Shown here: piece by piece, positions 26,356 to 42,459 of the stretch | Layout: every line of letters begins with the position of its first letter | Position numbering within the stretch: position 1 is the stretch's first letter | Assembly: GCF_009711205.1 (NCBI RefSeq) | Contig: NZ_WMIG01000001.1 | Location: forward strand, 620,001-684,000 | Reading direction: 5' to 3' | Source of the DNA: Paracoccus litorisediminis | Lineage (GTDB): Bacteria; Pseudomonadota; Alphaproteobacteria; Rhodobacterales; Rhodobacteraceae | DNA: 64,000 nt | Program-made: the position numbers and the translations under genes | The notes under the pieces: model-generated | What the model was told of the DNA's origin: nothing | Databases searched by the model: none | The model's input: only the letters and a program-made list of their open reading frames with translations

Positions 26356-28371
26356 TTACTCCGCTGCCATTGCAGGCGCCTTGCGCGCCGCCGCCATTGC
26401 CGAAAGTTCCCCCATCAGCGGCGAGCTGCGCGCGATCGGGTTGGTCAGGTAGAAGTCTTTCACCGCAAGGCGGAAGGTCGCGCGGCCCATGTCGCGCAGC
26501 TCCAGCGCCTGCCATTCATTGGCCGGGACCTGATCGATCTGCGCCAGATGCGGCACAGCCTGAACCAGCGCACGGCGCAACCCGGCAAGGCTGTCCCAAG
26601 GCTGGGTCTTGCCCAGTTCGGCCGACAGCGCGCGCAGGATCGCCCAGTTTTCCTTGCCCTCGCCCGGCGCGAAGTTTGCGCGCATGGCCAGTTGCGGACG
26701 GCCTTCGGTATTGACGAACAGCCCGCTTTCCTCGGTGTAGCAGGCACCCGGCAGGATCAGGTCGGCGCGATGCGCACCGCGATCACCGTGGCTGCCCTGA
26801 TAGATCACGAAGGGACCGGCGGCGATGTCGACCTCATCCGCGCCCAGATTGTAGATGACCTCGGCGCCCTCGATGGCGGCGGTCAGGCCACCTTCGGTCA
26901 CGGCACCCACATCCAGCGCGCCGACGCGGCCAGCGGCGGTATGCAGGACCAGCAGCTTGCAACCGCCCAGTTCGCAGATGCGCATGGCATGGGCCAGAAC
27001 GGCCTCGCCATCGGCTTCGCTCAGCGCGCCCTGCCCCACGATGACCAGACCCGGCGTGCCGTCGCTGGCCAGATCCTGTGTCAGCAGATCGGCCAAAGCG
27101 GCGCGGTCGGTGCCCAGATGGGCGTAGTCGAAGGTCAGGTCCACGGCCTCGCCGATCAGCGCGACCTGTGCACCATTCGCCCAAGCCCGGCGCAGGCGCG
27201 AGTTCAGGACCGGCGCTTCCTCGCGCGGGTTGGTGCCGATCAGCAGGATGCGCTTGGCGCTGTCTATATCCGCGATGCTGGCATTACCGACATAGGCCGA
27301 GCGGTTGCCTGCGGGCAGACGCGCGCTATCGGTACGGCTTTCGACCTTGCCGCCCAGACCCTCGACCAGTTGCTTCAGGCTGAAGGCGGCCTCGACCGGG
27401 ACCAGATCACCGATCAGGCCGGTAACCTTTTTGCCCTTCATCGCGCGGGCGGCAGTTTCCAGCGCCTCGGGCCAGGTGGCGGCGCGCAGGCGGCCGTTTT
27501 CACGGATATAGGGCTTGTCCAGACGCTGGCGGCGCAGACCGTCCCAGACGAAACGGGTCTTGTCGCTGATCCATTCCTCGTTCACGCCGTCATGGTTGCG
27601 CGGCAGGATGCGCATGACTTCGCGACCCTTGGTGTCGACACGGATGCTGGCGCCAAGCGCGTCCATCACGTCGATCGACTCGGTCTTGGTCAGTTCCCAC
27701 GGACGGGCGGTGAAGGCATAGGGCTTGGAAACCAGCGCGCCAACCGGGCACAGGTCGATGATGTTGCCCTGCATGTTCGAGACCAGCGTCTCATTCAGGT
27801 AGCTGGTGATCTCGCTGTCTTCGCCGCGACCGGTCTGGCCCATCTGGGTGATGCCCGCGACCTCGGTGGTGAAGCGCACGCAGCGGGTGCAGCTGATGCA
27901 GCGGGTCATATGGGTTTCGACCAGCGGCCCAAGGTTCAGGTCCTCAGACGCACGCTTCGGCTCGCGGAAGCGGCTAAAATCGACGCCATAGGCCATGGCC
28001 TGATCCTGCAGGTCGCATTCGCCGCCCTGGTCGCAGATCGGGCAATCCAGCGGGTGGTTGATCAGCAGGAATTCCATCACGCCTTCGCGGGCCTTCTTGA
28101 CCATCGGCGAGTTGGTGCGGACTTCGGAGGGCGCGCCATCCGGGCCGGGACGCAGATCCTTGACCTGCATCGCGCAGGAGGCGGCAGGCTTCGGCGGGCC
28201 GCCGACAACCTCGACAAGGCACATGCGGCAGTTGCCGGCGATGGACAGCCGCTCGTGATAGCAGAAGCGCGGCACCTCGACCCCGGCCAATTCGCAGGCC
28301 TGGATCAGGGTCATGTTCGGATCGACCTCGATAATCTTGTCGTCGATCTTGAGCTTGCGAAGATCTGCCAT
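26356..28371 (-). CDS. nuoG: NADH-quinone oxidoreductase subunit G
   Basis: 671 residues (Nqo3; I recall 673 in P. denitrificans). Iron-sulfur subunit of the peripheral arm. The N-terminal [2Fe-2S] site is [15 protein letters not shown] plus a later Cys; the His-Cys3 N5 site is [14 protein letters not shown]; the N4 site is [10 protein letters not shown] with CPVGAL. A molybdopterin-oxidoreductase-like domain follows. The ATG at 28371 has AAGGAAAG upstream; the frame extends 17 codons further without a site. Confidence 0.97.
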   Translation of the reverse strand: MADLRKLKIDDKIIEVDPNMTLIQACELAGVEVPRFCYHERLSIAGNCRMCLVEVVGGPPKPAASCAMQVKDLRPGPDGAPSEVRTNSPMVKKAREGVMEFLLINHPLDCPICDQGGECDLQDQAMAYGVDFSRFREPKRASEDLNLGPLVETHMTRCISCTRCVRFTTEVAGITQMGQTGRGEDSEITSYLNETLVSNMQGNIIDLCPVGALVSKPYAFTARPWELTKTESIDVMDALGASIRVDTKGREVMRILPRNHDGVNEEWISDKTRFVWDGLRRQRLDKPYIRENGRLRAATWPEALETAARAMKGKKVTGLIGDLVPVEAAFSLKQLVEGLGGKVESRTDSARLPAGNRSAYVGNASIADIDSAKRILLIGTNPREEAPVLNSRLRRAWANGAQVALIGEAVDLTFDYAHLGTDRAALADLLTQDLASDGTPGLVIVGQGALSEADGEAVLAHAMRICELGGCKLLVLHTAAGRVGALDVGAVTEGGLTAAIEGAEVIYNLGADEVDIAAGPFVIYQGSHGDRGAHRADLILPGACYTEESGLFVNTEGRPQLAMRANFAPGEGKENWAILRALSAELGKTQPWDSLAGLRRALVQAVPHLAQIDQVPANEWQALELRDMGRATFRLAVKDFYLTNPIARSSPLMGELSAMAAARKAPAMAAE

Positions 28372-28510
28372 CTTGTCTTTCCTTATCCGTCGCGGTGGCG
28401 AAGCGTCGCCTTGCCGGAACAAGCTCCGGCGGTTTCCGCACGATTCAAATGCTGGCCGAAGGCTGGCCCGGTTTTCATTTCAGCAGTCATGTCTGCGCGC
28501 AGGGTCATTA

Positions 28511-28963
28511 TCACTTCACCCTGACGAAAGAACGGTGAACGACCTTGGCGATCCGCTCACGTTCGCCGCGCCGCAGGACGACGGTCATCGCGTCGCTGCC
28601 GCGATTGAAGGTGACGGTGCCATGGATCGCTTCGCCGGTATTGTAGAACAGCTCGCGATTGGCGGTCGTGGTGTAGCGGCTGCCATCCGAGCGCCAGCAC
28701 TCGATATGGGCGTCCCGCGCATTGCCGGTGACGCGCAGGATCGGCTTGCCGGCGATATTGCGCGTGACCCATGTGCGCACGCCCGGCCCATCGGCATCGC
28801 AATTGATGTCGGTCGGCGCGAGCATGTCGAATTCAAGGTAGAATTTCTGCGCCGTCGGCGCGAACGGATCCGAGGGCTCACCGGCAAAGGCATCCGCCGC
28901 AATCATGGCGGCGGCGGACGCGGCCATGAGGGCCAGCCCGATGCGGTTCATCCACTTTTTCAT
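28511..28963 (-). CDS. Small secreted protein, unknown
   Basis: 150 residues. Signal peptide with cut near ADAFAG (residues 23-28), leaving a mature protein of about 120 residues with two Cys (TDINCDA and IECWRSD), compatible with one disulfide, and several beta-strand-like stretches. It overlaps the next upstream gene by 4 nt, and is separated from nuoG by 139 nt. I do not recognise a family. Confidence 0.75.
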   Translation of the reverse strand: MKKWMNRIGLALMAASAAAMIAADAFAGEPSDPFAPTAQKFYLEFDMLAPTDINCDADGPGVRTWVTRNIAGKPILRVTGNARDAHIECWRSDGSRYTTTANRELFYNTGEAIHGTVTFNRGSDAMTVVLRRGERERIAKVVHRSFVRVK

Positions 28964-29364
28964 TTCGCCACCAGGAAGCTGCCGATCAGGTTCTTGTCGG
29001 CGATCGCCTGCTTGCCGATCGCGCAGAAGCTTTGCGCGTCACCCTTTTTCGCACCATGGCGGGTCAGGTAATCCTCGGCGGTGGCATAGATGCGTTTCTT
29101 CTCGGCCTTGTCGTCCAGAAAGGCGTCGATCTGCTTGCCGGAATAGCCCTTCTGCTCGGCATAGCGCTTCAGCTTGCGGGCCTCGCCATAGGCGTAAAGG
29201 ATGCGCGCGTCGATGGTCGGGCATTCACGGCGGATGCGGTCGGCGATCCGGGCCGAGACCAGACGGTCGTTGATGTGCTTTTCCTGCGCCAGCGGTTCCA
29301 GCGCGGCGGCGGGACCGGCAGCAAGAAGCGTGGCCGCGATCAGTGCGGCGGCAATGGGTTTCAT
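28960..29364 (-). CDS. DUF5333-like secreted protein in the nuo operon
   Basis: 134 residues with a clear signal peptide ([20 protein letters not shown]). The mature part is helical and charged, with two Cys (RRECPT and QSFCAIG). It resembles the DUF5333 proteins I recall beside complex I genes in Rhodobacterales; function unknown. The ATG at 29364 has AAGGAGG 8 nt upstream, which fixes the start despite an open frame for 56 more codons. Periplasmic location is predicted, which is unusual for a gene inside a complex I operon. Confidence 0.78.
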   Translation of the reverse strand: MKPIAAALIAATLLAAGPAAALEPLAQEKHINDRLVSARIADRIRRECPTIDARILYAYGEARKLKRYAEQKGYSGKQIDAFLDDKAEKKRIYATAEDYLTRHGAKKGDAQSFCAIGKQAIADKNLIGSFLVAK

Positions 29365-29480
29365 GGCAAATGCCTCCTTGTCATGGCGCTTCGTCATAAC
29401 ATCGGGGCCTTGCCCATTCCGCACACCAAGGCGCGAGCCGGTCGTGATCCCCCCGATAACCTCGGCGCGCAAACGCGCAG

Positions 29481-29498
29481 GGTCCCCCGAGGGGGACC
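29481..29498 (-). promoter_or_regulatory. GC hairpin between nuoF and the DUF5333-like gene
   Basis: Arms of 8 bases (GGTCCCCC / GGGGGACC) around a 2-nt centre, realistically a 7-bp stem with a CGAG or CTCG tetraloop. It lies in the 175-nt gap after nuoF. It may be an attenuator, an RNA stabiliser or a processing site. Confidence 0.4.
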
Positions 29499-29539
29499 GC
29501 CGTGCCGGATCATGTTGGGGGATGGCGACCATGCCCTGA

Positions 29540-31111
<1,572 letters not shown>

Positions 31112-31112
<1 letters not shown>

Positions 31113-31807
31113 CAAGTGGCCTCGCCGCGGTCGACCGCGCGGGAATGCTCGGTCTGATGTCCTTCGGCCAGCAAACGGGCCTGGCCCACCCAGTCATCCG
31201 TCTCGATCCGGCCACCCATCCGGCCCAACCGGTGGGCGAAATCGGCAACAGTCGCCGCATCCCAGGCCGCGATCTGCGCAAAGCGCGTCACGCCGTTTTC
31301 GCGCAGCCAGTCCGACAGCTTCGGCCCGACCCCCTTGATCCGCCGCAGATCGTCTGCGGATTCCTCGGCCTTGGCCGCAGCCGCCTTGACGGGCGCGGGC
31401 TTTGGCGTCGGCGCGGGCTTCGCCACCACCGGAGCAGCCTCGACCGCCGGCGCGGTCGCGGCTGCAGGCTTGGCCACGGGCATCGCCCCTGCCATGATCG
31501 GCATCTGGCTGGCCCCGGTCACCGGCTCGGACAGGCTGGCGGGAACCAGCATCGTCTCGGGCTCGCTGTCCAGCGCCTCGCGCCGCCAATCCTGCGCCGA
31601 CACGATGTCATCGGACTGCGACAGTTCGGGGCGGTCGGCGCAAAGCAACCAGACCAGAGTCGCGCCGAACATGCCAAAGGTCAGCAACCCAAGGAAAAGT
31701 CCGGTAAAGAAGCCCCGATCCCCGATGCCCGAGGTGAACAACAAGACAACGACCCCGGCAATCGCACCCAAGATCCAGCAATTCCTGTTGCAAACCTTAC
31801 GTTCCAT
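31112..31807 (-). CDS. Membrane protein with C-terminal helix-hairpin-helix module
   Basis: 231 residues. Two hydrophobic helices (about 11-28 and 34-55), a long Ala/Pro/Lys linker (about 100-150), and a C-terminal helix-hairpin-helix-like module with DDLRRIKGVGPKLSDWL (about 152-168) followed by GRIETDDWVGQARLLA. I recall the same module as a C-terminal extension of NuoE in other Rhodobacterales; here it is a separate gene 74 nt after nuoE. Such modules usually contact DNA, but in a membrane protein a structural role is as likely. Confidence 0.78.
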
Positions 31808-31881
31808 CGTCGCCAGTCTCCTGTCTGTCCGAGGCGCGCGCCCTATCCGTCAGTCGTTGATAACACCCTTTTCCGAAGTGG

Positions 31882-32585
31882 TCACTTTGCCAGCCAAGGC
31901 GTTGTGACCGGAACCTCGGTGCCGTCGATGCGCTTGATCGTGTCGCCCAGACCCACTGCGATGGCGACGCTGCCGTTATGCGCCTCGCCCGACAGATCCT
32001 TCAGGACCGTCGGCCCGCCCAGCGGCTCGACCGAGAAGCGGCCGTTCTGCGGACCGGGCTGCGGCACTTCGCCAGCGGCGAAGCTGTCGATCAGCGCGGC
32101 CAGTTTCTCGACGGTCAGGTCTTCGTAGAAGTCCTTGCCGATCTGGGCCATGGGCGCGTTGGTACAGGCACCAAGGCATTCAACCTCTTCCCAGCTGAAG
32201 CGGCCATCGGCCGACAGCGTGTGCGAGGTCGGGGCGATCTTTTCCTTGCAGACGCGGATCAGGTCCTCGGCGCCGCAGATCATGCAGGTCGTGGTCCCGC
32301 AGATCTGGATATGGGCGACGGTGCCGACCGGGTACAGCTGGAACATGAAGTAGAAGGTCGCCACTTCCAGCGCGCGGATATAGGGCATCCCCAGCAGGGT
32401 CGCGCAATATTCGATCGCCGGGCGGGACAACCAGCCTTCCTGTTCCTGCGCACGCCACAGGACCGGGATGATCGCCGATTGCTGGCGACCTTCCGGATAT
32501 TTGGTGATCTGGGCATTCGCCCATTCAAGGTTGGCGGGGCTGAACTCGAACGAGTCCGGCTGAACAGGGGAAAGACGGCGCAGCA

Positions 32586-32586
<1 letters not shown>
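31882..32586 (-). CDS. nuoE: NADH-quinone oxidoreductase subunit E
   Basis: 234 residues (Nqo2). It carries [2Fe-2S] cluster N1a through CGTTTC (about 96-101) and CLGAC (about 137-141). The thioredoxin-like core is followed by about 60 residues rich in Gly and Pro. Unlike some relatives it has no helix-hairpin-helix extension. Its start overlaps the nuoD stop by one base. Confidence 0.97.
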
Positions 32587-33833
<1,247 letters not shown>

Positions 33834-33876
33834 TTACATGCGATGCGTGGCGCGCAGTTGAGCTGCGCCGCTGCGG

Positions 33877-34491
33877 TCACTTCTTCGCCTCGGGCGCCTT
33901 CTCGTCACCCGGAAGCACGTATTTCGCGCCCTCCCACGGGGACAGGAAGTCGAACTGGCGATATTCCTGAACGAGACTCACGGGTTCATAGACCACGCGC
34001 TTCTCTTCGTCGTTCCAGCGCACCTCGACATAACCCGTGGTCGGGAAGTCCTTGCGCAGCGGATGGCCGCGGAAGCCGTAATCGGTGATGATGCGGCGCA
34101 GGTCCGGGTGCCCCGAGAACAGGATCCCGAACATGTCGAAGACCTCGCGCTCATACCAATCAGCACCGGGGAAGACCCCGGTCAGGCTGGGGGCGATCTC
34201 GTCTTCGCGCACCTGCGCTTTCACGCGGATGCGGTGGTTCTGGTACATCGACAGCAGGTGATAGACCAGATCGAAGCGCACCGGACGCGCCGGGTTGTCG
34301 ACCGCCGTAATGTCGATAAGCGTCGAGAAACGGCAGTTCGCGTCGTTGCGCAGGAACTCGATCAGACCGATCAGCCCGGACGGCGTGACGTTTACCGTCA
34401 GCTCGCCATAGGCCACCTCGGTCGAAACGACGTCGTTCGGACGGCGCAGCGAAATATGCTCGGCCAGTTCCAGCAGGGCCTCGTCAGACAT
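33877..34491 (-). CDS. nuoC: NADH-quinone oxidoreductase subunit C
   Basis: 204 residues (Nqo5). The 30-kDa-type peripheral-arm subunit; the signature ERE(V)[16 protein letters not shown] with [14 protein letters not shown] is plain. It is a separate protein, not fused to NuoD as in E. coli. It starts 3 nt after nuoB. Confidence 0.97.
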   Translation of the reverse strand: MSDEALLELAEHISLRRPNDVVSTEVAYGELTVNVTPSGLIGLIEFLRNDANCRFSTLIDITAVDNPARPVRFDLVYHLLSMYQNHRIRVKAQVREDEIAPSLTGVFPGADWYEREVFDMFGILFSGHPDLRRIITDYGFRGHPLRKDFPTTGYVEVRWNDEEKRVVYEPVSLVQEYRQFDFLSPWEGAKYVLPGDEKAPEAKK

Positions 34492-34494
34492 GGC

Positions 34495-35558
<1,064 letters not shown>

Positions 35559-35579
35559 TCACGTCAAAAACCAAGCAAT

Positions 35580-35941
35580 TCAGTCGGAACCGATGCGTCC
35601 CAGATGGGTGTCACGGAACCCGGACGGCAGTTTCAGCCCATATCCCAGCGCCCGGTCAGCCCCGATATGCGCCAGCCACAACCCACCCGCGGCAATCAGG
35701 CCGACATGACCCGCAGCCACGCCCAGCATCATCAGCAGGAAGGGTACGGCATAAAGATGCGCGGCGTTATAGACTGCAGCCCCGACCCGGCGCCCGGCCA
35801 GATAGCCCAGCATGCCCAGATCCGGCGCGGCCAGCGCCAGCAACCAGACCCACCACGGCCAGCCAACCGAGGAAAAGCCCGCGACCATGACGCCGCCAAG
35901 CGCCATGCCCGCCCCCTCGGCCTGCTGCCAAAGCTTTGCGT

Positions 35942-35945
<4 letters not shown>
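35580..35945 (-). CDS. DUF4260-like small membrane protein
   Basis: 121 residues with about three to four hydrophobic helices, containing [20 protein letters not shown] and [18 protein letters not shown], features I associate with DUF4260 proteins. Function unknown. Its ATG overlaps the uvrA stop in an ATGA, so it is cotranscribed and possibly SOS-induced with uvrA. Confidence 0.82.
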
Positions 35946-38812
<2,867 letters not shown>

Positions 38813-38870
38813 GTCCTGATTCCGCCAAACGCATCAGATAGGCATCGGATGGAAAATGGCAACCTTGAAA

Positions 38871-38885
38871 GAACATCTCGCGAAC
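38871..38885. promoter_or_regulatory. LexA-type SOS box upstream of uvrA
   Basis: GAAC-N7-GAAC (GTTC-N7-GTTC on the uvrA strand), the direct-repeat form of the alphaproteobacterial LexA operator. It lies in the 132-nt divergent region between uvrA and the gene at 38945 and could affect both. Confidence 0.75.
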
Positions 38886-38944
38886 ATTCTTGACCCGCCC
38901 AGATTCCGTTTGCTCGAGCCGTCGGCATCTGCCAGCATTCCGAT

Positions 38945-39433
38945 ATGCACATAAAAACACATCGAATCGCTTCCCTCCCCGGCCTGCTCGTCCTTGCCAT
39001 GCTTTGGACGGGCAGCGCCGTGGCCGGGGAAAGCGCCCGGCTGAACGCGCCGGACCACCCGCCGGTGACGCTGGACGCGTCCAGCCTGGCGCAATTGCCG
39101 GTGACGGAAACCACCACCGTCTATCGCAGCTCCAAGGGCATCGAATCGGGTCTGTATAAGGGCGTGCTGCTGTGGGATCTGCTGGTCGCGCAGGGCGTCG
39201 TGACCGAGGATCACAAGGCCGCCCTGCGCCATACGCTGCTGGTCACGGCGGGGGACGGGCATCAGGTCGCCTTCTCCATCGGGGAAATCGCGCCCGAATT
39301 CGGCAATCGCCCGGTGCTGCTGGCCTATGAGATGAATGGCGCGCCGATCCCCGATGGCTTGCGCATGGTCGTGCCCGGCGATCTGCGCGGCGCGCGTCAC
39401 ATCAAGGATATCGTCACGCTGGACTATCGCTGA
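38945..39433 (+). CDS. Secreted oxidoreductase molybdopterin-binding-like domain protein
   Basis: 162 residues with an N-terminal signal peptide (cut near GSAVAGE). The mature domain (PVTLDASSLAQLP...YKGVLLWDLL...VVPGDLRGARHIKDIVTLDY) resembles the small stand-alone relatives of the sulfite-oxidase molybdopterin-binding fold. The catalytic Cys ligand expected for Mo binding is not present, so it may not bind the cofactor. Its stop abuts that of the convergent moaA. The ribosome site is weak. Confidence 0.72.
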   Translation: MHIKTHRIASLPGLLVLAMLWTGSAVAGESARLNAPDHPPVTLDASSLAQLPVTETTTVYRSSKGIESGLYKGVLLWDLLVAQGVVTEDHKAALRHTLLVTAGDGHQVAFSIGEIAPEFGNRPVLLAYEMNGAPIPDGLRMVVPGDLRGARHIKDIVTLDYR

Positions 39434-40441
39434 TCAGCCGCCGGTATGGCTCATGTAGCGGGTCATCTGACCGGCGACATGTTGGCGCGAATAGTCGAAA
39501 TCATGGCCCTTGGGCTTGTGGCGGATCGCCTCGCGGATGGCGTCGCGCAGGGCGGTGTCGCTTTCACTGGCCCGTAGCGGCGCGCGCAGATCGGCGCGGT
39601 CTTCCTGCCCCAGACACATGAACAGCTCACCGGTGCAGGTCATCCGCACCCGATTGCAGCTTTCGCAGAAGTTATGGGTCAGCGGCGTGATGAAGCCGAC
39701 CTTCTGCCCGGTCTCATTGATCCGCACATAGCGCGCGGGACCGCCGGTGCGTTCCGACAGCGGCGTCAGGGTGAAGCGATCTTCCAAGCGGCTGCTCAGG
39801 TCCGAGATTGGCCAGTATTGGCCCAGACGCTCCTGCTCGGACATGTCGCCCATCGGCATGACCTCGATGAAGGTCAGATCGTGGTCGTTTTTCGCGCACC
39901 AGTCCAGCAGCGGGAATAGCTCATCCTCGTTGAAGCCCTTCAGCGCGACGGTGTTGATCTTGACGCGGATACCGGCGGCTTTGGCGGCCTCGATCCCCTC
40001 CAGCACCTGCGGCAACCGGCCCCAACGGGTGATCTTGCCGAAACGCTCCGGGTCCAGGGTGTCCAATGACACATTGACCCGCCGCACGCCGCATGAGGCC
40101 AGCTCATCCGCGAAACGCGCCAGCTGGCTGCCATTCGTGGTCAGGGTCAGCTCATCCAGCCCCTGCCCCAGATGCCGCGACATCGCGCGGAAGAATTCCA
40201 TGATATTGCGCCGGACCAAGGGCTCGCCCCCGGTCACACGCAGCTTGCGCACGCCCATGCCGACAAAGACCGAACACAGCCGGTCCAGTTCCTCAAGCGT
40301 CAGCAGATCCTTTTTGGGCAGGAACTGCATGTGCTCGGCCATGCAATAGGTGCAGCGAAAATCGCAACGATCCGTCACCGACACCCGAAGGTAGGTGATC
40401 GGTCGGGCAAACGGGTCGATCAGAGGGGCCTGCGCGTCCAT
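39434..40441 (-). CDS. moaA: GTP 3',8-cyclase (molybdenum cofactor synthesis protein A)
   Basis: 335 residues. Radical SAM enzyme for the first step of molybdopterin synthesis. The SAM [4Fe-4S] motif CDFRCTYC is near residue 22; the C-terminal cluster motif [11 protein letters not shown] is intact; the chain ends in GG, required for activity in this family. Upstream in-frame starts (ATG 40468, GTG 40474) exist, but a 6-bp hairpin (40469-40484) covers them and none has a ribosome site. The ATG at 40441 gives the usual N terminus. Confidence 0.92.
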   Translation of the reverse strand: MDAQAPLIDPFARPITYLRVSVTDRCDFRCTYCMAEHMQFLPKKDLLTLEELDRLCSVFVGMGVRKLRVTGGEPLVRRNIMEFFRAMSRHLGQGLDELTLTTNGSQLARFADELASCGVRRVNVSLDTLDPERFGKITRWGRLPQVLEGIEAAKAAGIRVKINTVALKGFNEDELFPLLDWCAKNDHDLTFIEVMPMGDMSEQERLGQYWPISDLSSRLEDRFTLTPLSERTGGPARYVRINETGQKVGFITPLTHNFCESCNRVRMTCTGELFMCLGQEDRADLRAPLRASESDTALRDAIREAIRHKPKGHDFDYSRQHVAGQMTRYMSHTGG

Positions 40442-40588
40442 ACGCTCAAGATAAGAGCGGCGCGGCATCGGCACAAGCGTGCCGACTGGTTAAGATTGTC
40501 GCAACCTAAATCGAGGGTTCGGGTGGACAGTACGCCGAGGCCGGGGTTAGCCTTTCCGCGACATTCAATTGAAAAGAATGACGGGGAC

Positions 40589-41128
40589 ATGACCATGACC
40601 AAGCCATTCCTGCGCCTTTGCGGCCTTGTGACCATCCTTGCCCTTGCCGCCTGCACTCAGGCCGGCGACAGCGCCAAGCCGCCCGCCAAGGGCACTGCCG
40701 CCGATGACGTGGGGGTTACCACCGAATCTGCCGCGATTGCGGGCGCGACCGCGCCGCGCAGCTCGGGCAAGACCGTGGGCACCTCGTCCATCGGCGTCGC
40801 TGGCGCGCAATCGGCGGCACAGCTTGATACCACCACCGGTGCCGAAAAGGCGCAGGCCGCAGCCCCCACGACCGCGGGGCGCAAGCTGGGCGTCACCATC
40901 GCCTCGCTGGGTGATCCGTCGCAATCGGGCTTCTGGATCAAGACGCCGCTGGTGAAATCCGAGGGGAATGGTCGCATCGTCAACCCGGCCACCGGCAAAT
41001 CCGCCAATGTCCGGCTGATCCCGCTGGGTGGCCCGGCCAGCGCAGGCAGCCAGGTGTCGCTGCCAGCACTGCAGATGCTGGGGGTCAGCCTGACCGACCT
41101 GCCCACGATTGAGGTTTACGAGGGCTGA
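40589..41128 (+). CDS. Lipoprotein of unknown function
   Basis: 179 residues. Lipobox LALAAC (Cys near 20) after a short hydrophobic segment. A Thr/Ala-rich tether (about 22-95) leads to a conserved-looking C-terminal domain, GVTIASLGDPSQSGFWIKTPL...RIVNPATGKSANVRLIPL...LPALQMLGVSLTDLP. I recall related Rhodobacterales lipoproteins with misleading enzyme names; no catalytic motif is seen here. GGGG lies before the ATG. It ends overlapping the convergent AlkD-like gene by 13 nt. Confidence 0.78.
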   Translation: MTMTKPFLRLCGLVTILALAACTQAGDSAKPPAKGTAADDVGVTTESAAIAGATAPRSSGKTVGTSSIGVAGAQSAAQLDTTTGAEKAQAAAPTTAGRKLGVTIASLGDPSQSGFWIKTPLVKSEGNGRIVNPATGKSANVRLIPLGGPASAGSQVSLPALQMLGVSLTDLPTIEVYEG

Positions 41129-41859
41129 TCGTCAACCGGGGGCAGATCTTCGGTCCCCGGCTGATCGTCCATCCCGGGCAAGTATCCGATCCGGCGCAGG
41201 GCCTCGCGTCGGGCAAAAGGCTTCAGCCGCGCACCATGCGCTTCCAGCCAGTCGCGCACCCGCTGCGGTTCGTGCTTGGACAGGTCGCGCAGCCACCAGC
41301 CGATGGCCTTCTGGACGAAACCATCGCGGTCATCGGCCAGACGCTCCAGCCAACCTAGTATCCGCTCGCGCTGCGCCAGTTCATCGGGCTTGGGGTTGCG
41401 CAGATGGGTCCAAGGCAGCGTGCCGACCAAGGCCGCGCGACGCACCCAGAAGCTGGGATGCACCAACCATGTCTCGACCTCATCCAGACGTGAGGGATCG
41501 GCGACCAGCCGTTTCTCACCCGCCTTCATCACCTGATCGGCAATCGCCCAGCCGTTGAAATCCGGCACCCATGAGGCGATCAGCCGCCACGCCCCGTCAT
41601 CGGGCCGGATCCGCGCCTGCGTCAGCAGTTTCGCCGCCGCCACCCGAGCTTCGTGGATATCGGTTGCCCACAGCGCCTGCGCCAGTTCCAGGCGGCCTTC
41701 GACATCCAGATCGGCACGCCAGCCCTTGGCCAGCTCATCGATCTCGGGGACGCTTACGCCCAGATATACCCGTTTCGCCTTGTGATAGGCAGCCGCCTCG
41801 ACCGCCTTCGCCTCATCGCCCAAGGCTCGCAGCTCTGCCACTTGCGGAATCTCAACCAT
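41116..41859 (-). CDS. DNA alkylation repair protein, AlkD-like
   Basis: 247 residues. All-helical HEAT-like repeat protein: WATDIHEARVAAAKLL, WVPDFNGWAIADQV, and HPSFWVRRAALVGTLPW with FVQKAIGWWLRDLSKH fit the AlkD family, DNA glycosylases for N3/N7-alkylpurines. The Trp/Asp residues lining the AlkD active cleft appear retained. The acidic tail (DDQPGTEDLPPVDD) is unusual. ATG at 41859 with GGAGTGT upstream. No LexA box was seen nearby. Confidence 0.85.
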   Translation of the reverse strand: MVEIPQVAELRALGDEAKAVEAAAYHKAKRVYLGVSVPEIDELAKGWRADLDVEGRLELAQALWATDIHEARVAAAKLLTQARIRPDDGAWRLIASWVPDFNGWAIADQVMKAGEKRLVADPSRLDEVETWLVHPSFWVRRAALVGTLPWTHLRNPKPDELAQRERILGWLERLADDRDGFVQKAIGWWLRDLSKHEPQRVRDWLEAHGARLKPFARREALRRIGYLPGMDDQPGTEDLPPVDDQPS

Positions 41860-41985
41860 CACACACTCCTTCGCCGACCACGCGGCCTTTCGCCGCTTGA
41901 ACCCGCGCGAGGGCAGTTTGTCAAACGCCCCCGCAGGAACCCCGCCCTGCCCCGGACGTTTCCCCAGCGGCAGAAGGGGATGATG

Positions 41986-42459
41986 ATGTCACAGGAACAG
42001 CAGCTGTTCTGGCGTCGCATGGATGAGGTCAATGCCGGCATGCTTGGCACAAGGGACCGGCTGAAGCTGGTGCCGATGTCGCATTACACCGATGCCCATG
42101 GCCTTGCCCTGTGGTTCATCACCGCGCAAGGCACCGAGCTGGTCGCAGAGCTGGCAGACGGCCCCAAGCCCGCCATCCACATCGTCGGCGAGGATTCCGA
42201 GGGGCTATGGGCGCGGATCGAAGGGCAGCTGGAACTGTCCGACGACCGCGAAAAGCTGGACGAGATCTGGAACAGCACCGCCTCGGCCTGGTTCGAGGGC
42301 GGGCAAGAGGATCCCGACCTGCGGCTGCTGAAATTCAGCATCACCGAGGCCGAGATCTGGAACAGCACCGGCGGCCTCGGCTTTCTCTACCAGATCGCCA
42401 AGGCCAACCTGACCGGGACCAAGCCCGACATTGCCAACCATTTCCTGCTGAGGTTTTAG
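41986..42459 (+). CDS. Pyridoxamine 5'-phosphate oxidase-like general stress protein
   Basis: 157 residues. Split-barrel flavin-binding fold (FWRRMDEVNAGMLGT...LVPMSHYTDAHGLALWFITAQGTELV...KFSITEAEIWNS) as in general stress protein 26. It probably binds FMN or F420-like cofactor; substrate unknown. Three consecutive ATGs occur at 41980-41988; the third is best placed after AAGGGG (41974-41979). It ends overlapping the convergent dehydrogenase gene by 4 nt. Confidence 0.85.
   Translation: MSQEQQLFWRRMDEVNAGMLGTRDRLKLVPMSHYTDAHGLALWFITAQGTELVAELADGPKPAIHIVGEDSEGLWARIEGQLELSDDREKLDEIWNSTASAWFEGGQEDPDLRLLKFSITEAEIWNSTGGLGFLYQIAKANLTGTKPDIANHFLLRF

Noticed and set aside
40420-40656. 78-codon minus frame upstream of moaA
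   Set aside because: It overlaps the divergent lipoprotein start and moaA 5' end, with no ribosome site or similarity; likely noise.
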